Positions 23,051 through 32,708 are shown, counted from the first letter of the stretch. The stretch is 64,000 nucleotides of DNA from Oceaniferula flava (GCF_016811075.1 NZ_JAFBGL010000009.1:124001-188000); one strand, 5' to 3'. Numbers and translations: made by a program. The notes: generated from the sequence alone by a model not told the origin.

Positions 23051-24625
23051 CTATTTCGCAGCCTTCTCTTTTTTCGCTTTGTTTCTCTTCTTTTTCGCCT
23101 TGGTCTCGATCGGTTCAATCCCGTCTTGGGGTTGGTTGGAGAAGCGATAGGGATCGTCGTGCTGGCGCATTTGAGCTAACAGAAGATCCTCCATTTCCTT
23201 AAGTTTGTCAGCGTGTTGAGGATCGGTGGCGAGGTTGGTTTGTGTCGCCTTGGGTTTCACTCCGGTGAGAGCCGTGACTTCGGGAGCTTGGTGCGCAGCA
23301 ATCAGTTCATGTGGGTTCTCGGCGAGGTTGAACAGCTGGGTGTGGCTGGATTTGCCTTTGGCATCTTCATACTTGATGAGTTTCCAGTCGCCCTGCTTCA
23401 CCGTGCGGATGCCAGGTTTGGCACCACCTGCGTAGACGCCGTAAAGGGTGTCACGACCCTCCACCTTGGCTTTCTCACCTTTCAAAACGGGAGCCAAGCT
23501 GACCCCTTCAGCCGTGGCGGGGCGGGGCACTCCGGTGAGATCGCAGAGGGTGGGGAGAATGTCTAACAAATACATGTTCTGCTCACTGCGGACACCGTAT
23601 TGAATACCGGGCCCTTTGACAATGAAGGGCACGCGCCAGGTGTGCTCGTAGAGGTTCTGTTTTCCTTGCAGCCCATGTCGACCGATCGCCATGCCGTGAT
23701 CGGAGGTGTAGATGATGTAGGTGTTATTCAGCTCACCCATGGTTTTGAGCTTGTCGAGCACGCGTCCCAGTTGGATGTCGATATTCTCGCTGCAGGCGAA
23801 CTCTCGGCCGAGCTCATTGCGGATGGTGCGTTCGTCGCGGTTTTTCCAGACTCCGGAGACCTTGGTCTCATCGCGAACGTTCAGGTGGCTGTTGTCGAAG
23901 GGATGTTTCGGCAGATAGTTGGCTGGGAGTTGGGGCTGTTTGGGGTCGGCCTTCGGCAGTGCATTTTCGTCGCGATGGTTGCTGGCTCCGTATTTGGCGA
24001 GCAACTCAGGTTTGCCATCGCGGATGTCGTGTGGGTGGGAGAATCCGAAGTAGATCATGAACGGGGCGCTTTTCTCATCGCGCGTGCCGAGGTAGTTCAG
24101 CACCTGTTCGGCGTGCCAGGCGCTGCCGGTTTCGTCGGTGCCGCCGCGTTTGGTGGCATCGTGGACGATGGTGAATTGCTCGTTGGCGGCGGCATAGCTG
24201 TTGCCCTTCTTGCAGGTGCGCATGGTGTCGTAGCCGGCTTTGTTAAAGACCGCAGCGAGGGTGGTTTTGGCCAGATTTGGCGGCACCAGTTTATCGTTGC
24301 CGGTGTGTGGGTTTTGCTTTTTCGACTTACCGGGGATGTGCCAGACAGTGCGGCCCGACATGATCATGTGGCGCGACGGCGTGCAGACCGCCCCGCTCCA
24401 CGCTCCCATGTGGTAGGCAGCGTCGAAGACAATGCCCTCAGCGGCCAGTTGGGAAATGCGCGGCGTCTCCAACTTCGAGTCAGGCTGATAGACGTTGAGG
24501 TCGAATGGCGATTGATCATCGACCACGACAAAGAGAACGTTCGGCCGCTTGTCGGCGGCATGACTGAGTGGCGCGGAAATGGCCAAGGCTGAGAGCAGCA
24601 GGCCGAAGTTGAATGGGGAATTCAT
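23051..24625 (-). CDS. Secreted sulfatase (type I), second subfamily
   Basis: A 524-residue exported protein (signal peptide about 1-24, LSHAADKRPN). It has RPNVLFVVVDDQSPFDLNVY at the N-terminal metal site (D36-D37) and C-T-P-S-R at 81-85, the formylglycine site. YTSDHGMAIGRHGLQGKQNLYE forms the C-terminal metal site, and the tail is Lys-rich (KAKKKRNKAKKEKAAK). The SDHG...GRHGLQGKQNLYEH pattern is that of iduronate-2-sulfatase/choline-sulfatase-like members, so it belongs to a different subfamily from the convergent neighbour. It probably acts on polysaccharide sulfate esters; the substrate is unknown. Confidence 0.92.
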   Translation of the reverse strand: MNSPFNFGLLLSALAISAPLSHAADKRPNVLFVVVDDQSPFDLNVYQPDSKLETPRISQLAAEGIVFDAAYHMGAWSGAVCTPSRHMIMSGRTVWHIPGKSKKQNPHTGNDKLVPPNLAKTTLAAVFNKAGYDTMRTCKKGNSYAAANEQFTIVHDATKRGGTDETGSAWHAEQVLNYLGTRDEKSAPFMIYFGFSHPHDIRDGKPELLAKYGASNHRDENALPKADPKQPQLPANYLPKHPFDNSHLNVRDETKVSGVWKNRDERTIRNELGREFACSENIDIQLGRVLDKLKTMGELNNTYIIYTSDHGMAIGRHGLQGKQNLYEHTWRVPFIVKGPGIQYGVRSEQNMYLLDILPTLCDLTGVPRPATAEGVSLAPVLKGEKAKVEGRDTLYGVYAGGAKPGIRTVKQGDWKLIKYEDAKGKSSHTQLFNLAENPHELIAAHQAPEVTALTGVKPKATQTNLATDPQHADKLKEMEDLLLAQMRQHDDPYRFSNQPQDGIEPIETKAKKKRNKAKKEKAAK

Positions 24626-24780
24626 GAAGATTGATAAGTAGAATGTGAAGTGACCCTTTCAGTCTAAGCTGTATTCACATCCAAAAGGGGGAGCTCATTG
24701 CGTCATACTTGGCGCTCGTGGATGACGTTGGTGTTTTTTCTGATTGCCGTAGGTCCCGCGAAGGTGGAAACAAAGACGCG

Positions 24781-26388
24781 ATGGATGTCGACTTTTTGAT
24801 TATCGGACAAGGACTGGCCGGCAGCACGCTGGCGATGTCTCTGCTGGCTCGTGGGCAGCGACTACTGGTGGTGGACCGGCAGGACGCTGGGTCATCGTCG
24901 CGGGTGGCGGCCGGATTGGTCACTCCGGTCACAGGAAAAGGTCTGAATCCAGCATGGCGACAGCATGAGTATCTTCCTGCGGCTGTGGACTTCTATCAAA
25001 AATTGGAAAAGAAGACTGGTGAGAAGTTTTATCACCCCATGGACGTGGTCCGGATCTTTGGCTCCGAAAAAGAACAAACGAAGTGGAGAGGCAAGGCTGA
25101 CGAACACCAACGCTGGGGCAGCGAGACCGATCTGAGCAAGTGCCAACTCACCGCTGAGCACGGAGGGGTGCGCATGCATGACGGTGCTTGGCTGGACACT
25201 CGAAAATTTCTCGATGTGGTTAGAAATCGGCTGATCACGGAGGACGCATGGCGTGAGGCTGAATTTTCAGAAAAGGATGTCCGTTTTTCAGAAGGAAGCA
25301 TCAGCTGGCAGGATGTGACTGCAAAGAAAATCATCCTCTGTCAAGGTGCCTACGGACTGGGGCAAGGGGGATGGTTTGGCAACGTGCCGCATCGGAGTGC
25401 CAAGGGGGAGATTCTGACGCTCAATGTCGACGGCCTCGACTCCGATAAACGCTACCATGCTAACGGCTGGTTAGCACCGCGAGGCGACGGCACTTGGAAA
25501 GCTGGAGCCACTTATGAATGGAATCGTCTCGACTCTGAACCCACTGCCGGGGGGCGCGAGGAGGTGATGGAGAAAATTTCCAGCTGGTGTCCTGCGGATC
25601 TGAAGGTAGTTGGTCACGAAGCGGGTGTTAGGCCAATCATCCGCAATAGCCGGCCAGTGATCGGGTTTCATGCCGAGCACAAGCAGGTGGGCTTTTTCAA
25701 TGGTCTTGGCTCCAAAGGCTCGCTGATGGCTCCAGCGGTGGCGACACATTTTGCTGAGGTATTAACTAGTGAATGTGAAATCGATCCAGAGTTGGTATTT
25801 CCTACCGCGAATCATTCTCAGCATTTGATAAGTGGGAGCTTAATCGCCTCAGCGCATGCAGCTGTTAGGGAGTGTGTGAGCGATGGCGATACCGTGATCG
25901 ATGCAACTGTAGGAAATGGGCACGATACCCTGTTTCTGGCTAAAACGGTGGGGGCTGGCGGTCAGGTGATCGGGTTTGATATTCAGCAGCAAGCGATTGA
26001 GTCCGCCCGCATTCGTCTAACTGAAGGCGGTGTCGGCGACGACGTTGTGCAGCTTCATGTTAGATCGCATGCAGAGATGGAGGACGTGGTGCAAGGCGAG
26101 GTCTCCTGTGTGATGTTTAATCTCGGTTACCTACCAGGCGCCGACAAATCGCTGATCACCAAGGAGGACAGCACACTCCGAGCATTGTCTCAGGCGGTGG
26201 CGTTGCTGAAAAGCGGGGGCTTGCTGAGCGTGATGTGCTACCCAGGCCACGCCGGAGGGGATACCGAGGCGGCGCAGGTGAAACGTTGGCTGTTAGGGCT
26301 ACCAGAGGAGCAATACGAGATGCACCTCTACCAGCGATCTGGCTATCGCAGCAGCACTCCATTTCTCCTTCTGGCACGAAAGAAATAA
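24781..26388 (+). CDS. Fusion of MnmC(o)-like FAD oxidase and MnmM (YtqB) tRNA methyltransferase
   Basis: A 535-residue two-domain protein. Residues 1 to about 340 are a DAO-type FAD oxidoreductase: a dinucleotide-binding G-Q-G-L-A-G-S at 9-15, VVDRQDAGSSSRVAAGLVTPVTGKG, and a C-terminal GVRPIIRNSRPVIGF with FFNGLGSKGSLMAP. Residues from about 355 to the end match the MnmM/YtqB family: ASAHAAVRE, IDATVGNGHDTLFLA as the SAM motif, FDIQQQAIESA, FNLGYLPGADKS, CYPGHAGG, and a C-terminal PFLLLARKK. In E. coli MnmC, an oxidase removes the carboxymethyl group of cmnm5U and an unrelated Rossmann methyltransferase adds the methyl. Here a MnmM-type methyltransferase is attached at the opposite end. The role in the wobble-uridine mnm5 pathway is inferred. 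The TTG-initiated frame from 24709 is longer; ATG 24781 is used. Confidence 0.82.
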   Translation: MDVDFLIIGQGLAGSTLAMSLLARGQRLLVVDRQDAGSSSRVAAGLVTPVTGKGLNPAWRQHEYLPAAVDFYQKLEKKTGEKFYHPMDVVRIFGSEKEQTKWRGKADEHQRWGSETDLSKCQLTAEHGGVRMHDGAWLDTRKFLDVVRNRLITEDAWREAEFSEKDVRFSEGSISWQDVTAKKIILCQGAYGLGQGGWFGNVPHRSAKGEILTLNVDGLDSDKRYHANGWLAPRGDGTWKAGATYEWNRLDSEPTAGGREEVMEKISSWCPADLKVVGHEAGVRPIIRNSRPVIGFHAEHKQVGFFNGLGSKGSLMAPAVATHFAEVLTSECEIDPELVFPTANHSQHLISGSLIASAHAAVRECVSDGDTVIDATVGNGHDTLFLAKTVGAGGQVIGFDIQQQAIESARIRLTEGGVGDDVVQLHVRSHAEMEDVVQGEVSCVMFNLGYLPGADKSLITKEDSTLRALSQAVALLKSGGLLSVMCYPGHAGGDTEAAQVKRWLLGLPEEQYEMHLYQRSGYRSSTPFLLLARKK

Positions 26389-26496
26389 GCGCTCCTCCAC
26401 CGCCGCTGGGAGAGATCGGAGGAAAGAGAGACTTCGATTATAACAGTCGAAGAGCTGTGGTGGCGGTAATCTGTGTCTAAGTAATTGAACACCGCC

Positions 26497-26823
26497 ATGG
26501 AACCGCTCTTCGACATGATGAAAAAACGCCGCCCTTCTTTGAACGACTGCGGAGTGAAACCATTGGCCAAAGAAGTGCACCATTTCCTGCTGAGTTCCTA
26601 TCTCATGTGGCCAGTGATTGTGGCCTTTGGTCATTTCAGCACCAATACGACAGTCGCCGTGTCGATCATCGCCATGTTTATGGTGCTCGGTTTTTTATTC
26701 TACAACCTCTTGGTGGCTATGGTGCAGATGTCCCATCATCCAAAAAAGCGACTGAGGATCAGTCAGTGGATTTTCTACGTCAGCTTGACCGTGATGGTGC
26801 TGCGCATCGTGCCTTACCTGTAA
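26497..26823 (+). CDS. Small membrane protein of unknown function
   Basis: A 108-residue protein starting MEPLFDMMKKRRPSL, with three hydrophobic stretches of about 18-22 residues each, separated by short polar loops with a HHPKKR basic patch. I recognise no family. A TTG start at 26485 is in frame but less likely. It ends 14 nt from the stop of the minus-strand DUF4190 gene, so the two converge. It may be transcribed separately from the upstream oxidase-methyltransferase gene, which ends at 26388. Confidence 0.55.
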   Translation: MEPLFDMMKKRRPSLNDCGVKPLAKEVHHFLLSSYLMWPVIVAFGHFSTNTTVAVSIIAMFMVLGFLFYNLLVAMVQMSHHPKKRLRISQWIFYVSLTVMVLRIVPYL

Positions 26824-26837
26824 TTACGGCCCCTCGC

Positions 26838-27458
26838 TTACTCCTTGATCATGGGGTGCCCATCGACTGGGAAATCGGTGGGTTCGAGGGTGAAGGACAA
26901 GTCTCGATCGCCGTCGCTGCCATCGACGTAAATCACGGTTTTGTAGTGGTTCGAGCGAATGAAATATTTTGACTCATACGACTCTGAAGTGAGCCCTTGG
27001 AAATAGAGCCAGTTTCCGCCCACCTGCGGCTGAAGGTGATCGAGTGAGCCGACGTATCCTTCCGTGACCAGTTGGCTTAGTCGGTCTGGGAACTTGCCGT
27101 GGTCGGTTTCGTATTTGATAACGAGTGCGTAAATTTCTTTTCCTCGGCGGATTTCCTCGGTGATGTCCGCTGCCTTCTTGGCCTCAGCGGCGTTGTGGCT
27201 CACGATCATGCTGGTGATGATGGCTGCGACCAATAGCAGACTGGCATAACCGCAGATCAGGCCGGCGAGCGCCATTTTTTTACCGACCAGTTTGCCCTCC
27301 GATTTTTTAATTTTCGACCTCGCCACATGCCCGAGAATGATGGCGATGGGGCTGGGGAGCGCAAAAAAGAATAAGGAGACAATGCCGCAAACCATGCTGC
27401 CAATGGCGAGCCCAGAGGTGCGGCGCATGTGGGGTCCTGGAGGGGGCTGGCCGTTCAT
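26838..27458 (-). CDS. DUF4190 membrane protein with a pilin-like C-terminal region
   Basis: A 206-residue protein. The N-terminus is Pro-rich (MNGQPPPGPHMRRTSG), followed by a DUF4190-type region of about 13-85. That region has two hydrophobic segments flanking GHVARSKIKKSEGKLVGKKMALAGLICGYASLLLVAAI, given in parts. From about 90 the pattern AEAKKAADITEEIRRGKEIYALVIKYETDHGKFPDRLSQLV then YVGSLDHLQPQ resembles the helix and loop of type II secretion pseudopilin G, without a prepilin-peptidase site. It has a paralogue 4 nt upstream (27462) and is probably co-transcribed with it. The biological role is unknown; the similarity to pilin tails is my reading of the segment. Confidence 0.7.
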   Translation of the reverse strand: MNGQPPPGPHMRRTSGLAIGSMVCGIVSLFFFALPSPIAIILGHVARSKIKKSEGKLVGKKMALAGLICGYASLLLVAAIITSMIVSHNAAEAKKAADITEEIRRGKEIYALVIKYETDHGKFPDRLSQLVTEGYVGSLDHLQPQVGGNWLYFQGLTSESYESKYFIRSNHYKTVIYVDGSDGDRDLSFTLEPTDFPVDGHPMIKE

Positions 27459-27461
27459 AAA

Positions 27462-28109
27462 TTACGGTGCGTTTTGTGATCTCAATGCCGCTTGGTAAGA
27501 AGCGTCCTGCAGAACCTGAACGGAGCCATCAATGCGGAGAATTACCCACTTATCCGTGTGTTGCTGCTGCCATGATAATAAGAAAGCGCCACTGTTATCC
27601 GAGTTGCTTAGAGTGTCGCCGTGATAGATCCATTCGCCGCGATGGGGTTGAAGCTCGTCGAGGTCGATAGACTTATTCGCTGCAGCGAGGGCTTCGAGAG
27701 ATTCTGGGAATTGCCCATAATCGTCATCGTATTCGATCAGGTGGAGAAAGATCTGCTTCGCTGCTGAGGTGGTTTGCACCTGTTCCGCTTTACGTTTCTG
27801 CTTCATGATCACCGGAGTGGCCAAGGCAGATAAGAAGGCGATGACGAAGATCATTCCAAAGGAAACATAGCCGCAGATGAGGCCGGCGGTGGCTTTGCCT
27901 GAGCCTGTGAGTGCTCCGCCAGATTTCTTGATCTTGCTCTTGGCCATGTGACCGCAGATCACGGCGGGGATTCCGGTAATGATCCAGGTGAAAAAAGCGC
28001 AGATACCGAGGACCAGACTGACCGTTGCCAGTGGGCACGTTTCCGGCTGTCGCGACTCAGTCGGTTGGGGGACTGGGGGCTGGTATGGCTGAGGGGGTGG
28101 GTTGCTCAT
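27462..28109 (-). CDS. DUF4190 membrane protein with a pilin-like C-terminal region (paralogue)
   Basis: A 215-residue paralogue of the adjacent gene. A Pro/Gln-rich start (MSNPPPQPYQPPVPQPTES) is followed by two hydrophobic segments around GHMAKSKIKKSGGALTGSGKATAGLICGYVSFGMIF. A tail follows with TTSAAKQIFLHLIEYDDDYGQFPESLEALAAANKSIDLDELQP, again like pseudopilin G. Both copies share the same domain order but differ in sequence, so the duplication is not recent. It starts 14 nt after the ridA stop, and the run ridA-DUF4190-DUF4190 is on one strand with tiny gaps. Confidence 0.72.
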   Translation of the reverse strand: MSNPPPQPYQPPVPQPTESRQPETCPLATVSLVLGICAFFTWIITGIPAVICGHMAKSKIKKSGGALTGSGKATAGLICGYVSFGMIFVIAFLSALATPVIMKQKRKAEQVQTTSAAKQIFLHLIEYDDDYGQFPESLEALAAANKSIDLDELQPHRGEWIYHGDTLSNSDNSGAFLLSWQQQHTDKWVILRIDGSVQVLQDASYQAALRSQNAP

Positions 28110-28122
28110 GATGAGTCTGTGG

Positions 28123-28578
28123 TTACTCCACCTCCACGATCATGTTGATCTCCACGGAGACATTGAGCGGCAGTGCTGCGGCTCCGAGTGCTGTGCGGGA
28201 GTGGATGCCCTTGTCGCCGAAAATTTCCACTAACAGGTCCGAGCAGCCATTGATCACAGCCGGGTGCTGATAGAAGTCCGGCTCCGAGTTGACAAAGCCA
28301 CCGACGTTGACGATGCGGACGACTTTATCGAGATCGCCGATTTCATCTTTCACCACCGCGAGGCGGTTCAGAGTGATCAGACGGGCCGCCTCCTGAGCAG
28401 TTTCCAGCGAGGTGTCGGTGGGGACTTTTCCGAGATAGGTGTCGTCATCCAGCGGTGGGATGCCACCGGCGAGGAACAGCTGGTTGCCGGAGCGAACGCA
28501 GTTCACATAAGAACCCGCAGGGGCTGGAGCTTCGGGGAGCGTGTAGCCGAGGGAGGAGATTTTTTCTTCGATCGTCAT
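28123..28578 (-). CDS. RidA (YjgF/YER057c/UK114) family protein
   Basis: A 151-residue Rid-family enamine/imine deaminase. The family motifs are visible: AGSYVNCVRSGNQLFLAGGIPP, VGGFVNSEPDFYQHPAVINGCSDLLVEIFGDKG, and the key Arg in IHSRTALGAAALPLNVSVEI. It is longer than the archetypal RidA (about 130 residues), matching the longer YjgF-like subgroup. These proteins hydrolyse reactive 2-aminoacrylate-type imines. It is followed by the DUF4190 pair and preceded by pyrG with a 27-nt gap, suggesting one transcript. Confidence 0.9.
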   Translation of the reverse strand: MTIEEKISSLGYTLPEAPAPAGSYVNCVRSGNQLFLAGGIPPLDDDTYLGKVPTDTSLETAQEAARLITLNRLAVVKDEIGDLDKVVRIVNVGGFVNSEPDFYQHPAVINGCSDLLVEIFGDKGIHSRTALGAAALPLNVSVEINMIVEVE

Positions 28579-28605
28579 GGTCGTGGTGAAGTAAGAAGTG
28601 AAATG

Positions 28606-30225
28606 TTAGGCTTCGTTTTTCGCGGCCAGAGACGCGGCGACAAAACCGGAGAACAGGGGATGCGGATGATTGGGTTTCGATTGGAATTCCGGGTGGAACT
28701 GGGCACCGATGAAAAACGGGTGCTCGGGGATCTCGACAATTTCCACCAGCCCTTGATCGGCTGAGACGGAGCTGATTTTCATGCCGGCATTCTCAACCTG
28801 CTCGCGGTAGCTCGGGTTGAACTCGTAGCGGTGGCGGTGGCGCTCGCTGATGGTTTCCGCTCCGTAGAGTTCGGCCGCTTTGGTGTCGGGGTAGACCACG
28901 GAATCGCTGGCGCCGAGTCGCATGGTGGCGCCGAGATCTTCGATCCCTTGCTGTTCTTCTTGTAGGGAGATGACCGGGTGCTCGGTGTCTTTGTCGAACT
29001 CGGTGGAGTTCGCGGTGGTGAGACCGCAGACGTTGCGGGCGAACTCGATGGTGGCGATCTGCATACCGAGACAGATGCCGAAGTAGGGGATGTTGTTCTC
29101 GCGGGCAAACTTGGCCGTGAGGATCTTGCCTTCGGTGCCACGATCGCCAAAGCCACCGGGGATGAGGATACCGTTCACTTCGGAAAGGTGTTTCACCGCG
29201 CCATCTTCCTCGATGGCCTCGGCTTCCACCCGCACGAGGTTGATCCGGGTATCATGGGCGGCACCGGCGTGGGTGAGGGATTCGTAGATCGACTTGTAGG
29301 CGTCCTGAAGCTCGATGTATTTCCCGACCACCGCGATGTTGACTTCGTGGGTCGGGTTGATGATGCGATCGACAAATTCGCGCCACTCCTTGAGGTCGGG
29401 CGTTTCCGATTCGATACCGAGTTTATCGCTGACGAGGCGGTCTAACTTATCGCGACGGAGGTCCAGCGGGCACTCGTAGATGGTGTGATCGACATCGCGG
29501 AAGGCCACCACATTGCCGGGCTCGACGTTGCAGAACATGGCGATCTTTTTCTTGTTTTCCTCATCGAGATCGTGCTCGGTGCGGCAGACGATGATGTCCG
29601 GCATGATGCCGATCTCGCGCAGTTTGGCCACTGACTGTTGGGTCGGCTTGGTCTTGATTTCACCCGCCGCACGGATGCGTGGCAGCAGGGTGACGTGGAC
29701 GAAGCAAACGTTGTCGCGGCCGACTTCGAGAGAAAACTGGCGCAGCGCCTCGAGGAAGAGGTGGCCTTCGATATCGCCGACGGTGCCACCGATTTCAGTG
29801 ATGATGACATCGGCGTCTGAGCGCAGGGTAACGTCATTGATGCGGGCCTTGATCTCATCGGTGCAATGCGGAATGAACTGCACGGTTTTTCCCAGATACT
29901 CACCTTTGCGCTCCTTGCGGATGACGTTTTCAAAGACCTGACCTGAGGTGAGGTTGTTGAAGCGGGTCAGGGTGCAGTTGGTGAAGCGCTCGTAGTGGCC
30001 GAGATCCAGATCGGTCTCCGCACCATCGTCGAGCACGTAAACCTCACCGTGCTGGTAGGGCGACATCGTGCCTGGGTCCACATTCAGGTAGGGGTCAAAC
30101 TTCTGCAGGATGACGGAAAGTCCGCGGTGTTCGAGCAGGGTGCCGAGCGAGGCGGCGGCAAGTCCCTTACCGAGTGAGGAAACAACTCCTCCGGTGACGA
30201 AAATGTATTTAGTAGGCTGAGGCAT
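28606..30225 (-). CDS. pyrG: CTP synthase
   Basis: A 539-residue enzyme that aminates UTP to CTP using glutamine and ATP. The N-terminal synthase domain begins [23 protein letters not shown] and has HYERFTNC and [22 protein letters not shown]. The C-terminal class I glutamine amidotransferase has G-I-L-I-P-G-G-F-G, the catalytic G-I-C-L-G-M-Q (Cys near 385) and F-H-P-E-F. The length is standard. It is located between kdsB and the Rid gene on the minus strand. Confidence 0.97.
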   Translation of the reverse strand: MPQPTKYIFVTGGVVSSLGKGLAAASLGTLLEHRGLSVILQKFDPYLNVDPGTMSPYQHGEVYVLDDGAETDLDLGHYERFTNCTLTRFNNLTSGQVFENVIRKERKGEYLGKTVQFIPHCTDEIKARINDVTLRSDADVIITEIGGTVGDIEGHLFLEALRQFSLEVGRDNVCFVHVTLLPRIRAAGEIKTKPTQQSVAKLREIGIMPDIIVCRTEHDLDEENKKKIAMFCNVEPGNVVAFRDVDHTIYECPLDLRRDKLDRLVSDKLGIESETPDLKEWREFVDRIINPTHEVNIAVVGKYIELQDAYKSIYESLTHAGAAHDTRINLVRVEAEAIEEDGAVKHLSEVNGILIPGGFGDRGTEGKILTAKFARENNIPYFGICLGMQIATIEFARNVCGLTTANSTEFDKDTEHPVISLQEEQQGIEDLGATMRLGASDSVVYPDTKAAELYGAETISERHRHRYEFNPSYREQVENAGMKISSVSADQGLVEIVEIPEHPFFIGAQFHPEFQSKPNHPHPLFSGFVAASLAAKNEA

Positions 30226-30256
30226 GGCTGTGGAGTGGTGGTAGGTGAGTGTGGTG

Positions 30257-31000
30257 TTAGCGCAGCAGGGCTTCGATCTGTTGCGCCTGTTCGAGGGTGT
30301 CGACGCCGGGGGATTCGTCGTCAGTGATCAGGACTTTAATGCGGGCACTGTTTTCCAGCGCGCGGAGTTGTTCGAGAGATTCCGCAAGCTCTAGCGGTGA
30401 GGGCTCCCAGGTGACGAATTGTTCCAGAAAATCGCGTCGGTAAGCGTAGATCCCTTTGTGCCGATAGAGCTGGAGCGCTGGACTCTCGGACCGGCGGTAG
30501 GGCAGCGGGCTGCGGGAGAAATAGAGGGCGTCGCCGTTGTGGGCAAGCACCACCTTGACCACGTTCGGGTCGTCCATCAGAGCGTCGTCGGTGATGGGGG
30601 TGGCCGCGGTGGCCATTGAGATGCCTGAGTCGGCGAGCAAAGATTCGCCCAGCTGGTCAATCAGTGCCGGATCGATTAGCGGCTCGTCGCCTTGAATGTT
30701 GATCACGTGGGTGGCGTTGGGTAGCGCGGCGGCGGCCTCGGCGATGCGATCGGTGCCGGTCGGGTGCTCGGCGGAGGTCATGACTACTTTGGCTCCAAAA
30801 GACTTGGCGGCTTCCTCAATGCGTGAGTCGTCGGTGGCGATGACCACGTCGTCCAAGATCGAACATTGCTGGCAGCGTTCCCAAACGTGCTGCACGAGCG
30901 GCTTTCCGGCGATCAGATGAAGCGGTTTCCCAGGGAAGCGCGTCGAGGCCCAGCGAGCTGGGATGATGCCAATAAGATGATGTTTTCCAGAACTAGCCAC
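30257..31000 (-). CDS. kdsB: 3-deoxy-manno-octulosonate cytidylyltransferase (CMP-KDO synthetase)
   Basis: About 247 residues. It activates KDO with CTP for lipopolysaccharide core assembly. N-terminal nucleotidyltransferase signatures are [17 protein letters not shown] and VVIATDD. Downstream are [43 protein letters not shown] and the C-terminal [19 protein letters not shown]. The open frame extends to 31126, overlapping the divergent symporter start. The similarity starts just after the GTG at 31000 ([12 protein letters not shown]), which I use. Pairing with pyrG (CTP supplier) on one transcript makes functional sense. It implies an LPS-bearing, Gram-negative-type envelope. Confidence 0.9.
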   Translation of the reverse strand: MASSGKHHLIGIIPARWASTRFPGKPLHLIAGKPLVQHVWERCQQCSILDDVVIATDDSRIEEAAKSFGAKVVMTSAEHPTGTDRIAEAAAALPNATHVINIQGDEPLIDPALIDQLGESLLADSGISMATAATPITDDALMDDPNVVKVVLAHNGDALYFSRSPLPYRRSESPALQLYRHKGIYAYRRDFLEQFVTWEPSPLELAESLEQLRALENSARIKVLITDDESPGVDTLEQAQQIEALLR

Positions 31001-31124
31001 GTTGCTCAAATCTGGAAGTGAGTTATGATCGACCCAGCTGAAACGACAAGACTCTTTTGGAAATTGTTTCAAGTTTTTGGATTGTAGATTGATCGAATGA
31101 GCACCTCTGCTAGCCTCCGCGCTC

Positions 31125-32696
31125 ATGGAGAAAGAGGTTCACGAATTTTTTACCCTATTGGACTGGGCTGTTGTGGTGGTTTACATGCTGCTGACCACCT
31201 GGCTCGGGCACAAACTCTCCGGCAAGCAGGCCAGCATTAAAGATTTCTTTCTCGGTGGCAAAACCATCCCGTGGTGGGCGGTGAGCGGATCGATGATCGC
31301 CACCGAAATCAGTGCACTGACATTCATCGGGGTGCCGGGCGGCGTCTATGCGCTATCGGGCGACTGGACTTACTTGCAATGGGGCATAGGCTCCATTATC
31401 GCGCGCTTGGCCGTGGCTTACTGGCTGGTGCCTCTTTATTACGAGAAGGAAATTTACAGCCCGTATGATTTCATGGGGAACCGACTGGGTGAGGGGGCTC
31501 GCCGTCTAGTGACCGGATTATTTTCCCTCGGTGCCATCCTCGGGCAGAGTGTGCGCGTGCTGGTCACGGCGATTATTTTGAAAGTGGTCACCGGCATGGA
31601 TGTCAGTGTATGCATCATGGTGATTGGTCTGGTTGCCGTGATCTGGACTTTCATGGGAGGGATGCAGACAGTGATCTGGACCGATGTCATGCAGTTCTGC
31701 CTGTTTATTTTTGGCGGGCTTCTTGCCTTCGGTATCCTCGCCGGGCAGCTCGGCTGGGGGCAGATCTCGGTGCTGAACCAGGTGGTGATCGATGGCGAAC
31801 ATGTGAACAAGTTGCGCTGGATCGATCTCACCACGCCCTTCCAAGATCCCACCTTGAAATACACCATGTGGGTCGCCTTGTTGGCCATGCCGTTCCAGAA
31901 CTTTGCCGCCTTCGGGGTGGACCAACTGAATACCCAGCGGATGTTCTGCTGCGGTAATATTAAGGACGCCCGCAAGGCCATGGCCTGGAGTAGCGTGTCC
32001 ATCCTCATCACCATCCTTATGCTGGCGGTGGGGGCGGGTCTGTTCGCCTGGTATCAGGTGCACATTCCTGGCGGGCAGCTGGCCGAAAGTTTCAAGGCCA
32101 ATCCCAACTACGTCTTCCCCACTTGGATCACTCTGGAGGTGCCAGCTGGTGTCAGCGGATTGATCCTCGCCGGTGCCTTTGCCGCGGCAATTTCCAGTCT
32201 CGATTCCATCCTCGCTGCGCTGAGTCAGACCAGCCTCTCCGTGATCTACGGAAGGGAGCGGTTAGAAGAAGAAGGGAAGGGGGAGGAAATGGTTCGTTTG
32301 TCACGAATCGTGGTCTGTATCTGGGGTGTGATTCTGACCGCTGCGGCGCTGCTCCTGTGGGTGGTCTATCAGCGGAATCCGGACAGCGATTTGATTGGCC
32401 TGGCCTTCGGGATGGTGGCTTACACCTATGGCCCACTTCTGGGTGTTTTGCTCGCCGCCATTATTCCGCTGCGCAGCCATGTTGTCGGTTTGGTGATCGG
32501 AACCATGGCTTCGGTTTTGTTGGTCTCTTGGTTCCGTCCGGAGTTGCCAATGCTGTTAGATGTGGCCGGTTTAAAGGATCTGAGTGAGGCAGTTATCGGC
32601 TCCCGACCTAGCCTCGCATCCGAGTGGTTTTTCCCTGTGAATGCGAGTCTGACTCTGGTGTGCGGATTGCTCAGTGGTTTGTTTGTTAGAAAATAA
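31125..32696 (+). CDS. Sodium:solute symporter family (SSS) transporter
   Basis: A 523-residue integral membrane protein with roughly 13 hydrophobic segments. The family core is present: FFLGGKTIPWWAVSGSMIATEISALTFIGVPGGVYA, QWGIGSIIARLAVAYWLVPLYY, GGMQTVIWTDVMQFCLFIFGG, AFGVDQLNTQRMFCC and ILAGAFAAAISSLDSILAALSQTS (given in short parts). The last is the sodium-site signature segment. Relatives transport sugars, amino acids, sialic acid or other acids with Na+; the substrate cannot be fixed. It is divergent from kdsB and ends with a hairpin at 32709. Confidence 0.92.
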   Translation: MEKEVHEFFTLLDWAVVVVYMLLTTWLGHKLSGKQASIKDFFLGGKTIPWWAVSGSMIATEISALTFIGVPGGVYALSGDWTYLQWGIGSIIARLAVAYWLVPLYYEKEIYSPYDFMGNRLGEGARRLVTGLFSLGAILGQSVRVLVTAIILKVVTGMDVSVCIMVIGLVAVIWTFMGGMQTVIWTDVMQFCLFIFGGLLAFGILAGQLGWGQISVLNQVVIDGEHVNKLRWIDLTTPFQDPTLKYTMWVALLAMPFQNFAAFGVDQLNTQRMFCCGNIKDARKAMAWSSVSILITILMLAVGAGLFAWYQVHIPGGQLAESFKANPNYVFPTWITLEVPAGVSGLILAGAFAAAISSLDSILAALSQTSLSVIYGRERLEEEGKGEEMVRLSRIVVCIWGVILTAAALLLWVVYQRNPDSDLIGLAFGMVAYTYGPLLGVLLAAIIPLRSHVVGLVIGTMASVLLVSWFRPELPMLLDVAGLKDLSEAVIGSRPSLASEWFFPVNASLTLVCGLLSGLFVRK

Positions 32697-32708
32697 GTGA
32701 ATCGCCGT

